Shown here piece by piece: positions 52,384 through 61,041 of a stretch of 64,000 nt of DNA (position 1 is its first letter; every line of letters starts with the position of its first letter). The DNA comes from Saprospiraceae bacterium. Lineage in GTDB: Bacteria > Bacteroidota > Bacteroidia > Chitinophagales > Saprospiraceae. The stretch lies in contig JADKBS010000001.1 in the NCBI GenBank assembly GCA_016714985.1, positions 1 through 64,000 of the forward strand, read 5' to 3'. Below the pieces are notes generated by a model. That model did not search any database. It had not been told where the DNA came from and saw only the letters and a list, made by a program, of their open reading frames with translations. A program made the position numbers and the translations under genes.

Positions 52384-53004
52384 ATGAAAAAATTAATCTT
52401 CATAGTGCTTTTCGCTTGTTTCGCTTCGCATATTTTCGCCCAACGCTGGAACGGCGGCAACAACGACGAAACCCTGTTCAGCCGCAGCCGCCGGGTGGGC
52501 TTCTTCGTCAGCCCAATTACGGAGTTCAGCAATTTCAAACACGACCTTACCACGGCATCTGGCGGTGGCATCGGTCTCGTGGCGGGCGACTTCTTCATCG
52601 GCGGCTATGGCCTCGGCACGGTGGACTACGACCGCATCGTCAACGAAGATTTCGACCGCTTGGACATGGGCCACGGCGGCTTTTGGCTCGGTTATGTTGC
52701 TCCGCAACACGAGGTCGTCCACTTTTTCAGCAGCGTGAAGGCAGGCTGGGGCGCCGTGGACATCGAATTTGACAACAACAGCGACCCTGATTACGAGGAT
52801 ACCTTCTTTGCCCTCACACCAGAAGCAGGCATCGAAGTCAACGTATTCCGCTGGCTACGCATCGGTGGGGCAGTGGGCTACCGTTTTATGACCGGTTTGG
52901 CTGAAAATCCATCTTTCGACACCAAAGATTTTCAGACCATGACCGCCTCGCTCACTTTCCGTATCGGTGCCTTTGGGCGTAACCACGACCGCTGGGACGA
53001 CTGA
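52384..53004 (+). CDS. Small outer-membrane barrel protein, second paralogue
   Basis: I chose the ATG at 52384, which opens a signal peptide (MKKLIFIVLFACFASHIFAQ). The blocks TASGGGIGLVAGDFFIGGYG, MGHGGFWLGYVAPQHEVVHFF and VKAGWGAVDIEF match the first paralogue, so the two genes arose by tandem duplication. It ends LTFRIGAFG plus a charged tail. A REP-like repeat starts directly behind the stop. Confidence 0.7.
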   Translation: MKKLIFIVLFACFASHIFAQRWNGGNNDETLFSRSRRVGFFVSPITEFSNFKHDLTTASGGGIGLVAGDFFIGGYGLGTVDYDRIVNEDFDRLDMGHGGFWLGYVAPQHEVVHFFSSVKAGWGAVDIEFDNNSDPDYEDTFFALTPEAGIEVNVFRWLRIGGAVGYRFMTGLAENPSFDTKDFQTMTASLTFRIGAFGRNHDRWDD

Positions 53005-53070
53005 GGCGATTGCGGATTTACGATTGCGGATTTCGGAACTTGTCCCGACACCTCGGGATTGGAGTGGCTG
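53005..53070 (+). repeat. Composite REP-like repeat behind barrel paralogue 2
   Basis: 53008-53032 is an exact copy of 13024-13048, and the overlapping 53032-53060 an exact copy of 42107-42135 (and of 6524-6552 inverted). GGAGTGGCTGCTG follows. It shows that both shorter repeats belong to one composite element. Confidence 0.85.
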
Positions 53071-53212
53071 CTGAAATCTGCAAGTCATTGATTTTCCACT
53101 GTTTATGCGATAGCTAAAGCCTCGTAGCCTGCATTTCTACATGAATATGCGATGGCATTGGGCGGAGCTATGCCCCCATTTTTGCGAAGCAACAAAACAA
53201 TTATTTGCGTGA

Positions 53213-53289
53213 GAAACCCTGTTCTGTGTGGGGGTGGACAGAGCTTCAAGCTCTAACAGAGCTGTCCGCCCCACACAGAACAGGGTTTC
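53213..53289. repeat. Long hairpin before the TonB-dependent receptor gene
   Basis: GAAACCCTGTTCTGTGTGGGG pairs over 21 bp with CCCCACACAGAACAGGGTTTC, with an inner AGAGCTTCAAGCTCT dyad. It ends 38 bp before the receptor ATG, so it should lie in the leader of that transcript or end an upstream one. The 323-bp gap 53005-53327 holds no gene that I can see. Confidence 0.8.
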
Positions 53290-53327
53290 CACAGCGCTTC
53301 AACCACCTTTAAAACATTCCAATTTTT

Positions 53328-55724
53328 ATGAAAAACCTAACTGTTGCCGTGCTCGTGCTCGGCTGCTTGCTGGCTGTGTCATGCCTGCAAGCGCAAGAAA
53401 TCCTACAAACCATCCGGGGCAATGTGACCGACCGGGAAACCAAGGCCCCGCTCATTGGCGCAGAAGTCGTACTGTTCAACGCTGACCCGCTCGTGGGCGA
53501 CGTGACCGACCTAGATGGCAATTTTAAACTCGGAAAAATACCCGTAGGGCGGCACACGCTGCAAGTGAGCTACCTCGGCTACGAGCCGCTCACCATGCCC
53601 AACATCCTTGTGACCGCCGGGAAGGAACTCGTGCTCAACCTCGAACTCGTCGAGAGCGCCGTGCAGCTCGAAGTGGCCACGGTCGTTGCGAAGCACGACA
53701 AAGCCGAGGCGCTGAACGAGATGGCCACGGTGAGCGCCCGTTCCTTCAGCGTGGAGGAGACGAGCCGCTACGCTGGCAGCTTCTACGACCCTGCCCGCAT
53801 GGCCACCAACTACGCTGGCGTGGCCGTTGGCTCCTCCGATGACCTGAGCAACGAAATCGTGGTGCGGGGCAACTCGCCGAGCGGCATTCTTTGGCGCTTG
53901 GAGGGTGTCGAAATCCCGAACCCCAACCACTTCGGCGCGATGGGCGGCAGCGGCGGGGGCATCAGCATGTTGAGCAGCAGCACCTTGTCCAATTCCGATT
54001 TTTACACGGGGGCCTTCCCTTCCGAGTTCGGCAATGCGCTCTCTGGCGTCTTCGACCTGAACATGCGCAACGGCAACAACGAAAAGCGGGAATACGCCCT
54101 GATGCTGGGTGCGCTCGGATTGGAGGGCGCAGCGGAAGGCCCATTCCGCAAGGGCGGCAAAGGCTCTTATTTGATAAATTACCGCTACGCAACATTAGGA
54201 ATACTCGACGCCGTGGGCATCAAAATAGCGGGGGACGTGACGCCCAAGTACAGCGACGTTTCCTTCAAACTGAACATGCCGACCGAGCGGGCGGGCACTT
54301 TTGCGCTGTTTGGCTTGGCCGGGCAAAACAGCGTGCAGTTTTATCCGAAAAAGGACAGCACTACTTGGACAGGCGAGCTTGGTGAATGGGGCTTCAAGGA
54401 GTCGGCCAGCACAGCCACCGTCGGCCTATCGCACCGCCTGCTGCTCTCTGGCAAGAGCTACCTGCGCACCGTGGCAATGGTCAGCCGGGAGACCGATGGC
54501 GGCGACCAGTACTGGCTCGACCCCGAAGACGGCTACAAGAAGCACGACGATGGCGGCTACGACACCCGCAACTACACGGCCCGTCTCAGCACGACTTACA
54601 ACCACAAGTTCAACGCCCAGAACACCCTGCGGGCCGGGGCGATATACAGCTACTCGAAGTTCAAGTTCGTGTATGACGACGACGACAATTTCCTGGAAGA
54701 CAAGGGCGACGAGGTCATCCGCCTCTTCGACAACCACGGCGAGGGCGGCTTTTTGCAGGCCTTCGGCCAATGGAAGCACCGCTTCGACGACCGCTGGACG
54801 CTGAACACGGGACTGCACTATTCCCTGTTTTTGTTAAACCAAAAAATGGCCATCGAGCCAAGGGTGGCACTGGATTTCAAGGTAAACGACCGCCGCTCGT
54901 TCAGCGCCGCCGTGGGTTTGCACAGTAAAAGGGAACACCTCGCCGCTTATGTTTTGGATGGCAAACTCCTCGACGGAACGCCCCGCAGCGCCAACCCCAA
55001 CCTCGGCCTCACGAAGTCCATGCACGCTGTGCTCGGCTACGACCAGCGCCTTGGCCAGGACATGCGCATGAAAGCCGAAGTTTACTACCAGCACCTCTTC
55101 GACGTGCCCGTGGAGACCGTGCCCGGCAGCACGAATTCCTTCGTCAACTACGCCGACATCTGGGAGTTGATTTTTGCGGAGCAAACCGGCAACGCCGGCA
55201 AGGGCCGCAACTATGGCGTTGACCTCACGCTGGAGAAATTCTTCACCCGCAGCTACTACTTCATGCTCACGGGGTCGGCCTACCGCTCGCTTTACACGCC
55301 CGTGAACGGCAAGGAGTACTCCACCCGTTTCGATGGGCGTTACACCCTGCATGCCCTCGGCGGCAAGGAGTTTAAAGTCGGCAAGAACAAGAAGAACATC
55401 CTCGGCATCAATGGTAAGGCGCTGCTCTCCGGCGGCAACCGCTACACGCCGATTGACCTCCCAGCTTCTATCGAACAGGGCCAAGAGGTGCGGCAAGAAG
55501 ACAAGCCCTTTGGTGTGAAGGCGGGCGACTACTGGCGCTTCGACATCGGCCTTAGCTACAAAATCAACCGTCAGCGCCTAACGCACACCATCCTGTTGGA
55601 CATTCAGAACGTGACGGGCCGCCAGAACGTGTACAGCGAGTATTACGACAACGAAACCAAATCCATTGAAACTTATACCCAGACGGGGTTCTTCCCGGTG
55701 TTCAATTACCGGGTGGAGTTTTGA
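53328..55724 (+). CDS. TonB-dependent receptor with carboxypeptidase-regulatory N-terminal domain
   Basis: The product has 798 residues with a signal peptide (MKNLTVAVLVLGCLLAVSCLQA). Residues about 27-115 form the carboxypeptidase-regulatory-like fold (TIRGNVTDRETKAPLIGAEV, VGRHTLQVSYLGYEPL). A plug (NEIVVRGNSPSGILWRLEGV, IPNPNHFGAMG) and a barrel follow, ending in a C-terminal aromatic, FNYRVEF. It has no STN domain. It should import a large nutrient or chelate with TonB energy. No SusD partner is next to it, so it is not a typical polysaccharide-utilisation pair. Confidence 0.9.
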   Translation: MKNLTVAVLVLGCLLAVSCLQAQEILQTIRGNVTDRETKAPLIGAEVVLFNADPLVGDVTDLDGNFKLGKIPVGRHTLQVSYLGYEPLTMPNILVTAGKELVLNLELVESAVQLEVATVVAKHDKAEALNEMATVSARSFSVEETSRYAGSFYDPARMATNYAGVAVGSSDDLSNEIVVRGNSPSGILWRLEGVEIPNPNHFGAMGGSGGGISMLSSSTLSNSDFYTGAFPSEFGNALSGVFDLNMRNGNNEKREYALMLGALGLEGAAEGPFRKGGKGSYLINYRYATLGILDAVGIKIAGDVTPKYSDVSFKLNMPTERAGTFALFGLAGQNSVQFYPKKDSTTWTGELGEWGFKESASTATVGLSHRLLLSGKSYLRTVAMVSRETDGGDQYWLDPEDGYKKHDDGGYDTRNYTARLSTTYNHKFNAQNTLRAGAIYSYSKFKFVYDDDDNFLEDKGDEVIRLFDNHGEGGFLQAFGQWKHRFDDRWTLNTGLHYSLFLLNQKMAIEPRVALDFKVNDRRSFSAAVGLHSKREHLAAYVLDGKLLDGTPRSANPNLGLTKSMHAVLGYDQRLGQDMRMKAEVYYQHLFDVPVETVPGSTNSFVNYADIWELIFAEQTGNAGKGRNYGVDLTLEKFFTRSYYFMLTGSAYRSLYTPVNGKEYSTRFDGRYTLHALGGKEFKVGKNKKNILGINGKALLSGGNRYTPIDLPASIEQGQEVRQEDKPFGVKAGDYWRFDIGLSYKINRQRLTHTILLDIQNVTGRQNVYSEYYDNETKSIETYTQTGFFPVFNYRVEF

Positions 55725-55744
55725 TGGGATAAAACGGAGTGGCC

Positions 55745-55857
55745 GCGGGGAGGATGGTCACACGGATTGGACGGGTTAGATAGATTTCACACGGATAAAA
55801 ATCCGTAATAACCCGCCAAATCCGTCCAATCCGTGCCTCCATCCTCCTCGCGACCGT
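55745..55857. repeat. Inverted repeat (CACGGATTGGACGG / CCGTCCAATCCGTG)
   Basis: 55761-55774 pairs perfectly with 55822-55835, GAGGATGG pairs with CCATCCTC just outside, and CGGATAAAAATCCG forms the centre. It lies between the receptor and GIN-lipoprotein genes. Confidence 0.75.
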
Positions 55858-55883
55858 GTAAATCAAATTCAAATTCTCAAGCC

Positions 55884-56612
55884 ATGAAAAAATCAGTTTT
55901 TTATTGGATGCTCATCGCAACCACCATTATTACCATGCCCTCCTGCGACCCCGACGACGACTGGTTCGACGGCTGCGACCGAGGCGAAGGCCCGACCGTG
56001 GAGCGGGTGCTGAACGTGCCTGATTTCACAGGTGTGAAACTCAGTTGCGAAGCAAAAGTCTTCATCACCCAAGGCGATGTGTTCGAAGTGGTGGCTGTGG
56101 GCGAGGACAACGTCATTGACGAACTCGAACTCGACGTGCAGGACGACACCTGGAACATTGAATTCGACGACTGCATGAAGGACTACGACCTCGAAATCTA
56201 CATTACCATGCCAGCGGTCGAGTACCTCGCCGTGTCAGGTTCAGGCGACATACGGGGCGATAATTTCTTCACCGTGCAGGACATCGTGCTGCGGGTGAGC
56301 GGCAGTGGCGGCATCTGCATCGGGTTTTACGCCGAGGAGGTGGACGGCAAAATCAGCGGTAGTGGCCAAATGGAGATGGAGGGCGAGGCTGAGCGCCTTG
56401 AGTTCGACATCAGCGGCAGCGGCGACCTGAAGGCGTTCAACATGCCTGTGGAAAAAGCTGACATCGAAATCAGCGGAAGTGGCGATGCGGAGGTGAAGGT
56501 GCTAGAAATCTTAGACGTGCGCATCAGCGGCAGCGGCGATGTTTTCTATAAGGGCCACCCGACGGTGAACACGCATATCAGCGGGTCGGGGGATGTAGTG
56601 GATGCGAATTAA
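55884..56612 (+). CDS. GIN-domain (DUF2807) lipoprotein
   Basis: I chose the ATG at 55884, which opens a lipoprotein signal (FYWMLIATTIITMPSC). The acidic DPDDDWFD directly after the lipidated Cys resembles the lipoprotein surface-export signals described in Bacteroidota. The rest is a right-handed beta-helix-like GIN domain with repeated SGSGD turns (YLAVSGSGDIRGDN, LRVSGSGGI, FDISGSGDLKAF, EISGSGDAEV). These proteins are abundant in Bacteroidota and of unknown function. Confidence 0.82.
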   Translation: MKKSVFYWMLIATTIITMPSCDPDDDWFDGCDRGEGPTVERVLNVPDFTGVKLSCEAKVFITQGDVFEVVAVGEDNVIDELELDVQDDTWNIEFDDCMKDYDLEIYITMPAVEYLAVSGSGDIRGDNFFTVQDIVLRVSGSGGICIGFYAEEVDGKISGSGQMEMEGEAERLEFDISGSGDLKAFNMPVEKADIEISGSGDAEVKVLEILDVRISGSGDVFYKGHPTVNTHISGSGDVVDAN

Positions 56613-56672
56613 ATTTTGGGCTGATAACGGTTGATATTATCCTTGCACCCCCAATCCGCAATCGTAAATCCC

Positions 56673-57602
56673 TCATCCCCTGTACTCACGCCGCACCTTG
56701 TAGGGGCGTTTCTGCTGTGACTCATAATAGGTGCGCATCTGAATTTCTACGACGATACCGATGGTGATGAGTTGTATGCCCGCAATGACGAGCATGAGGC
56801 CCAGAATGAGCAGCGGCTTGCCCCAGATGTCGTGGCCCATGAGCTTATAGACGCCGAGGTACAGGTTGATGGCCGCACCGATGGCGAAGAGGCCGACCCC
56901 TACGTTGCCGAAGAGGTGCATGGGGCGCTGCATGTATTTTTTGAGGAAAAGCATGAGCAGCAGGTCGCTGATGACCTTGAAGGTGCGGCCTAGACCGTAC
57001 TTCGACTTGCCAAAGCGGCGGGCGTGGTGCCGCACGTCCATCTGCGTGATGCGGGCACCCTCCAGCCTGGCCAGCACGGGGATGAAGCGGTGCAGTTCGC
57101 CGTAGAGGCCGAGGTCTTTGGCGATGTCGCTGCGGAAGACCTTGAGGGCGCAGCCATAGTCCTTAAGGTGTACGTCGGTGGAGTTGCGGATAATCCAGTT
57201 GGCGATTAGGCTGGGTATTTTACGGAGCAACATGCCGTCCTGCCGCTTGGCCCGAATGCCGGCTACCATGTCCCAGTCGCCTTCCTCGGCCAGTTTCAGC
57301 ATGGCGGGCAGGTCGGCGGGGTCGTTTTGCAGGTCGCCGTCCATGGTGGCGATGAACTGGCCATCGGCGTGGTCAATGCCCGCCATGAGGGCCATGCTCT
57401 GGCCGTAGTTCTTTCGGAACTCAATGAAGCGCAGGCGGTCGTACTTGATTTTTTTAAGCTCCGCCAAAGTGCCGTCACGGGAGCCATCGTCCACGTAGAG
57501 GATTTCGTGGTCAATGCCCTTCAGGGCAGCCACCAACTGGTCGAACAGTGGCCGGATGTTCTCTTCTTCGTTATAGACGGTGATGACGACGGATAATTTC
57601 AT
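56673..57602 (-). CDS. Family 2 glycosyltransferase with C-terminal membrane helices (GtrB/DPM1-like)
   Basis: I chose the ATG at 57602 (MKLSVVITVYNEEENI). The 309-residue protein has a GT-A domain with YVDDGSRDGT, MDGDLQNDP (DxD-like) and KDYGCALKVFR, followed by two membrane helices (NVGVGLFAIGAAINLYLGVY, LLILGLMLVIAGIQLITIGI). This is the layout of polyprenyl-phosphate glycosyltransferases, which load a sugar onto undecaprenyl phosphate. No flippase or acceptor gene is adjacent. Confidence 0.88.
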   Translation of the reverse strand: MKLSVVITVYNEEENIRPLFDQLVAALKGIDHEILYVDDGSRDGTLAELKKIKYDRLRFIEFRKNYGQSMALMAGIDHADGQFIATMDGDLQNDPADLPAMLKLAEEGDWDMVAGIRAKRQDGMLLRKIPSLIANWIIRNSTDVHLKDYGCALKVFRSDIAKDLGLYGELHRFIPVLARLEGARITQMDVRHHARRFGKSKYGLGRTFKVISDLLLMLFLKKYMQRPMHLFGNVGVGLFAIGAAINLYLGVYKLMGHDIWGKPLLILGLMLVIAGIQLITIGIVVEIQMRTYYESQQKRPYKVRREYRG

Positions 57603-57633
57603 AGGCAAAAGCCCAAGGGTGTTTGTTTCGGGG

Positions 57634-57641
57634 CAAAGGTA
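57634..57641 (-). promoter_or_regulatory. -7-like element (TACCTTTG) for the glycosyltransferase gene
   Basis: On the minus strand TACCTTTG fits TAnnTTTG and lies 31 bp before the start. No clear -33 element is seen. Confidence 0.35.
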
Positions 57642-57746
57642 ATCGTTGTTGGCGATAGGCAGTCAGCTTGCGGCCACAACGATTATTTAGGAGCGAGCAT
57701 GGCTTAGGAATGTATAGTCCATTTAATTTTGCAGTAAACTAAATCC

Positions 57747-58523
57747 ATGCACCACATCACCACCCGACTCCAGCACCTCATCAACGAAGTGCCCCGACAG
57801 TTACAAGCCTATACTCCAGCCGAAATGATCCATCGGCCTGCCCCCGGCAAATGGTCGAAGCGGGAGATACTCGGCCACCTCTGCGATTCGGCGCTGCACA
57901 ATTGGCAGCGGTTCTGCCTTGCCCTGCAAACTGAGGAACCGCTACAAATTGCTCGTTATCAGCAAGAGGCGCTGGTGGCACTGAACAACTGGCAGGAGCA
58001 GCCGACTGGACAGATCGCTACGCTTTGGGCCAGTATGAACGCACAAATATTGGCAGTTTTGAAACAAATGCCAACTGAAAAACTACCACAGCTCATCGTG
58101 CTGCCCGATGGGACGCAAGCCACGTTAGGCTTCCTAATTGAGGATTATTTGGCGCATTTGGAGCACCACCTGAACCAGGTTTTTGCGGAGCAAATAACAC
58201 CACCCAGCATGTCTGACCGATGGAAAATCGGTACGGAGGAGGCAATGTCCATACTAAGAGCGCACCCGGACGGAAAGTCTTTCGCCACCTTGCTGGAGCA
58301 CGGGAAAATGTACGTGGAAGTCTATCAACCAAAGCGGGTTGACCTGCAAAAGCCGCACGACCAAGATGAAATCTACGTCGTCATCAGTGGCACTGGCACG
58401 TTCTTCAACAACGGAGAACGCCGCCCATTTGCCGCAGGCGACCTCATTTTTGTGCCCGCAGGCGTGGAGCACCGCTTCGAGGATTTCACGGACGACTTCG
58501 CCACTTGGGTCGTTTTTTATTGA
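57747..58523 (+). CDS. DinB-like domain fused to a cupin
   Basis: Residues 1-150 are a DinB-type helix bundle (RPAPGKWSKREILGHLCDSA with a metal His, and YLAHLEHHLNQVF with the C-terminal His pair). Residues about 165-258 are a small cupin (MYVEVYQPKRVDLQKPHDQDEIYVVISG, with a His and Glu, and FAAGDLIFVPAGVEHRFEDF with a second His). Both halves can bind metal. The two domains are usually separate proteins; a single 258-residue frame joins them without a break. Function unknown. Confidence 0.78.
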   Translation: MHHITTRLQHLINEVPRQLQAYTPAEMIHRPAPGKWSKREILGHLCDSALHNWQRFCLALQTEEPLQIARYQQEALVALNNWQEQPTGQIATLWASMNAQILAVLKQMPTEKLPQLIVLPDGTQATLGFLIEDYLAHLEHHLNQVFAEQITPPSMSDRWKIGTEEAMSILRAHPDGKSFATLLEHGKMYVEVYQPKRVDLQKPHDQDEIYVVISGTGTFFNNGERRPFAAGDLIFVPAGVEHRFEDFTDDFATWVVFY

Positions 58524-58636
58524 CGGTGGACGGCTTACGGTTGACGATGGACGATTAACAAGGGCCGCTAAAATCAGAGTGCCTATTTTTGCCCCATTCA
58601 TCATTCATCATTTTTCATTCATCATTAAATAAAGCC
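58524..58636 (+). repeat. Word repeats and -7-like element before the YbaB gene
   Basis: GACGGTGGACGG/GACGATGGACGA words begin behind the DinB-cupin stop. TATTTTTG at 58584-58591 fits TAnnTTTG and lies 45 bp before the YbaB start. CATTCATCATTCATCATTTTTC words fill the rest. Confidence 0.5.
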
Positions 58637-58948
58637 ATGTTCGGAGACCTATTCGGAAACGTTGAACAACAACAAGCGGAAATGCGCAAAAAGCTGGCGA
58701 CCATTAGTGTCACTGCTGAAGCGGGCAATGGGGCTGTCACCGTCACAGCCAACGCCAATCGGGAAATCCTCGATGTTCAAATTGACAAAACCAAGCTCGA
58801 TTGGAACGACGTGGAGCAGGTGCAGGACCTCGTGCTCGCCGCCGTGAATAATGCCCTCGAAAAGGCCATGGTAAAGGAACAGGCCGAGGCGCAGAAGCTC
58901 ATCACGCAGATGATGCCGCCGGGGCTGGAAGGGCTTTTTGGGAAGTAA
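58637..58948 (+). CDS. YbaB/EbfC-family nucleoid-associated protein
   Basis: I chose the ATG at 58637 (MFGDLFGNVEQQQAEM). The 103-residue protein has the family layout: an N-terminal helix, the strand segment AGNGAVTVTANANREILDVQIDKTKL cut by short turns, and a C-terminal helix ending at a Met/Pro-rich tip. Such proteins form dimers and bind DNA. Usual neighbours (dnaX, recR) are absent. The divergence from typical YbaB is modest. Confidence 0.85.
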   Translation: MFGDLFGNVEQQQAEMRKKLATISVTAEAGNGAVTVTANANREILDVQIDKTKLDWNDVEQVQDLVLAAVNNALEKAMVKEQAEAQKLITQMMPPGLEGLFGK

Positions 58949-59050
58949 AATCAGCCGAGGGAGATGTCTTGAAAAGATATTTTGAGGCATCACCTTTCAC
59001 CTTAGGGTTGAGCCTATTGCAGCAACCACGGCGTTTTCATCCCTCATTCC

Positions 59051-60406
59051 TCATCCCTGCTGTACCAACCATTCCCTAAACACCCGCTCCACTTCGGGCC
59101 CTGTCCAGTTGCTTTCCAAATCGCTGATTTTCAGCATTCTGTGGAACAAGTCCTCTTGCTGTCCAACGGCTGCCAGTGCTTGGCTATAGGGCACATGGCT
59201 GAAACTCACCATTGAGTAAACGGACTGGAACTCGGTGGGGAACTTCTCCGACAAGTGCTTTTCGACCTTTTTCCAAAGTAAGAACTTGGGGTCGGCCACC
59301 TTGTCCCGCATCTCGATGAAATTGAGTAGGGCGAGGTCTGCAATAGCGTTGGCGTCCTCTGGGCGGTTGGCGTTGAACTCCTCGATGATGCTGGGCCAAT
59401 GCTCCTCGTACTTGTCCATCAGCGAGTCGAGGATGGTACAGTCCTCGAAGCCGCAGTTCATGCCCTGCCCGAAGAAGGGCACGATGGCATGGCAGGCATC
59501 GCCAAGCAGCAGGGTTTTGTGGCGGTAGTGCCACGGATTGCAGCGCACAGTGACCAAAGCAGAAGTAGGGTTCTCCTGAAAGTCACCAAGCAAGGTGGGC
59601 ATGAGCGGGATGGTATCGGGGAAGTATTTTTCGAAGAAAGCCGTCACCTGTTCATCTGATTTTAAGTTCTCAAAAGACGCTTCTCCTTCAAATGGCATGA
59701 ACAGCGTGCAAGTGAAGCTGCCGTCCACGTTGGGCAGGGCGATTAGCATGAAATTGCCCCGGGGCCAGATGTGCAGTGCCCCAGTGTCCATTCGGTGCGA
59801 GCCATTTTCGTTGGGTGGGATGCAAAGCTCTTTGTAGCCATAGTCAATATACTGCTGCGAGTAGTTGAAGCGGGGCAGTTTTTGCAGGCTTTGGCGAACG
59901 GGCGAGAAGGCACCGTCCGTCCCAAAAATCAAGTCGCTTTCGATACTATATTCTACGCTTGTTCGGATGTCCTGAAAGCGGGCCGTATTGTTTTCGAGGT
60001 CAACCCCGAGGCAGGCTTGGTTGAAGTGGAAACGCACTTGCGGGAACTCGTCGGCGATGTTCACCAGCTCGATATTGAGGCCGCCACGGCTGACGGAGTA
60101 GATGGCTTGGCCATCGTGGCCGTAGGCTTGGAAGGCAAGCGAACGGTCGGTGCCGTGCATCATGCGACCCGGCATGGGGATGGCCACTTTTTCGATTTTC
60201 TCCCGGATGCCAGCGATTTCGACGGCCTTCCATCCCCGCTCGCTCAGGGCGAGGTTGATGGAGCGGCCACCCACGTAGCCTGCCTGCCGGAAGTCGGGAC
60301 GGCGCTCATAGACATCAACTTGGTAGCCTCTTTTGGCCAAAAACACCGACCACAATGCGCCGACCAATCCGGCGCCGACGATGACTGCTTTTTTTTCCTG
60401 TGCCAT
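59051..60406 (-). CDS. kmo: Kynurenine 3-monooxygenase
   Basis: The 451-residue flavoprotein hydroxylates kynurenine with NADPH and oxygen in tryptophan breakdown or de novo NAD synthesis. It has the FAD-binding GxGxxG segment (VIVGAGLVGAL), DVYERRPDFR, the KMO-specific GRSINLALSERGW and AIPMPGRMMH, and the second FAD segment LLLGDACHAIVPFFGQGMNCGFED. The start is directly preceded by a good Bacteroidota promoter. Other kynurenine-pathway genes are not in the window. Confidence 0.95.
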   Translation of the reverse strand: MAQEKKAVIVGAGLVGALWSVFLAKRGYQVDVYERRPDFRQAGYVGGRSINLALSERGWKAVEIAGIREKIEKVAIPMPGRMMHGTDRSLAFQAYGHDGQAIYSVSRGGLNIELVNIADEFPQVRFHFNQACLGVDLENNTARFQDIRTSVEYSIESDLIFGTDGAFSPVRQSLQKLPRFNYSQQYIDYGYKELCIPPNENGSHRMDTGALHIWPRGNFMLIALPNVDGSFTCTLFMPFEGEASFENLKSDEQVTAFFEKYFPDTIPLMPTLLGDFQENPTSALVTVRCNPWHYRHKTLLLGDACHAIVPFFGQGMNCGFEDCTILDSLMDKYEEHWPSIIEEFNANRPEDANAIADLALLNFIEMRDKVADPKFLLWKKVEKHLSEKFPTEFQSVYSMVSFSHVPYSQALAAVGQQEDLFHRMLKISDLESNWTGPEVERVFREWLVQQG

Positions 60407-60432
60407 GATTTTGGTTTTATTTACTTCGAAGG

Positions 60433-60465
60433 CAAAAGTATTAAGAAGTGGTCATTGGCCACCAA
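60433..60465 (-). promoter_or_regulatory. Promoter of kmo (TTG - N22 - TACTTTTG)
   Basis: On the minus strand TTG at 60465-60463 and TACTTTTG at 60440-60433 have Bacteroidota-like spacing. The -7 element lies 26 bp before the ATG. This is the best promoter match in the window. Confidence 0.5.
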
Positions 60466-60570
60466 TGTCATTAGTCATTGTTACAATTCGCTGATTTACA
60501 ATTATTTGCAATCTGGGTGTTTGCGAATGATTTCAAATTACTGCTTTGTTGCCGTGGTTGTTGGAATCCT

Positions 60571-61011
60571 TCAAACCTTTAGTAAATGCAAAAAGGTACC
60601 ATTCAGGTGGTCGAAATCATGGTCAGTTGTGACAAAGGCAAAATTACCCACATGGGCCGTGGCGGCGAGCCAAAGGTCGTTTTTGCCCATGTTTCTTGCG
60701 CTTAAACCAGATGGAAGGGGTTGACCTGCGAGTTTGCCTTGGCTATACGCATCAATTTTAGCATAGGCGTGAATAACTTCTTCATAAATGCCCAATAATG
60801 AAACACCTTGTATGCAAAGGCTTAATTCGTTCCATTTGGCCTGCCCCCAATTTAGCTGGTAGGCGATGGATTCTATTTCACCAATATTGATGACAGAAAG
60901 GAAAACTTGGTTGCCAATATCTTGGAATTGATAAGTTTTATTGGCTTCGTCAAACCTCGTTGAACGGCGAATACGGTGCAGTAGTAGGTTTGTGTCCCAA
61001 AGGAAGTTCAT
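60571..61011 (-). CDS. PIN-domain ribonuclease, VapC-type toxin candidate
   Basis: The 146-residue protein has the PIN acidic set: Asp in FLWDTNLLL, Glu in INIGEIESIAY, Asp in GKNDLWLAATA and the final Asp residues in FVTTDHDFDHL. PIN toxins cleave RNA using Mg. A small gene ends 30 bp upstream on the same strand (61042-61314) and may be its antitoxin. The layout small protein-PIN protein matches VapBC operons. Confidence 0.82.
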   Translation of the reverse strand: MNFLWDTNLLLHRIRRSTRFDEANKTYQFQDIGNQVFLSVINIGEIESIAYQLNWGQAKWNELSLCIQGVSLLGIYEEVIHAYAKIDAYSQGKLAGQPLPSGLSARNMGKNDLWLAATAHVGNFAFVTTDHDFDHLNGTFLHLLKV

Positions 61012-61041
61012 TTATAAAAAGGATAGTTTGTGTTTCTCGTT

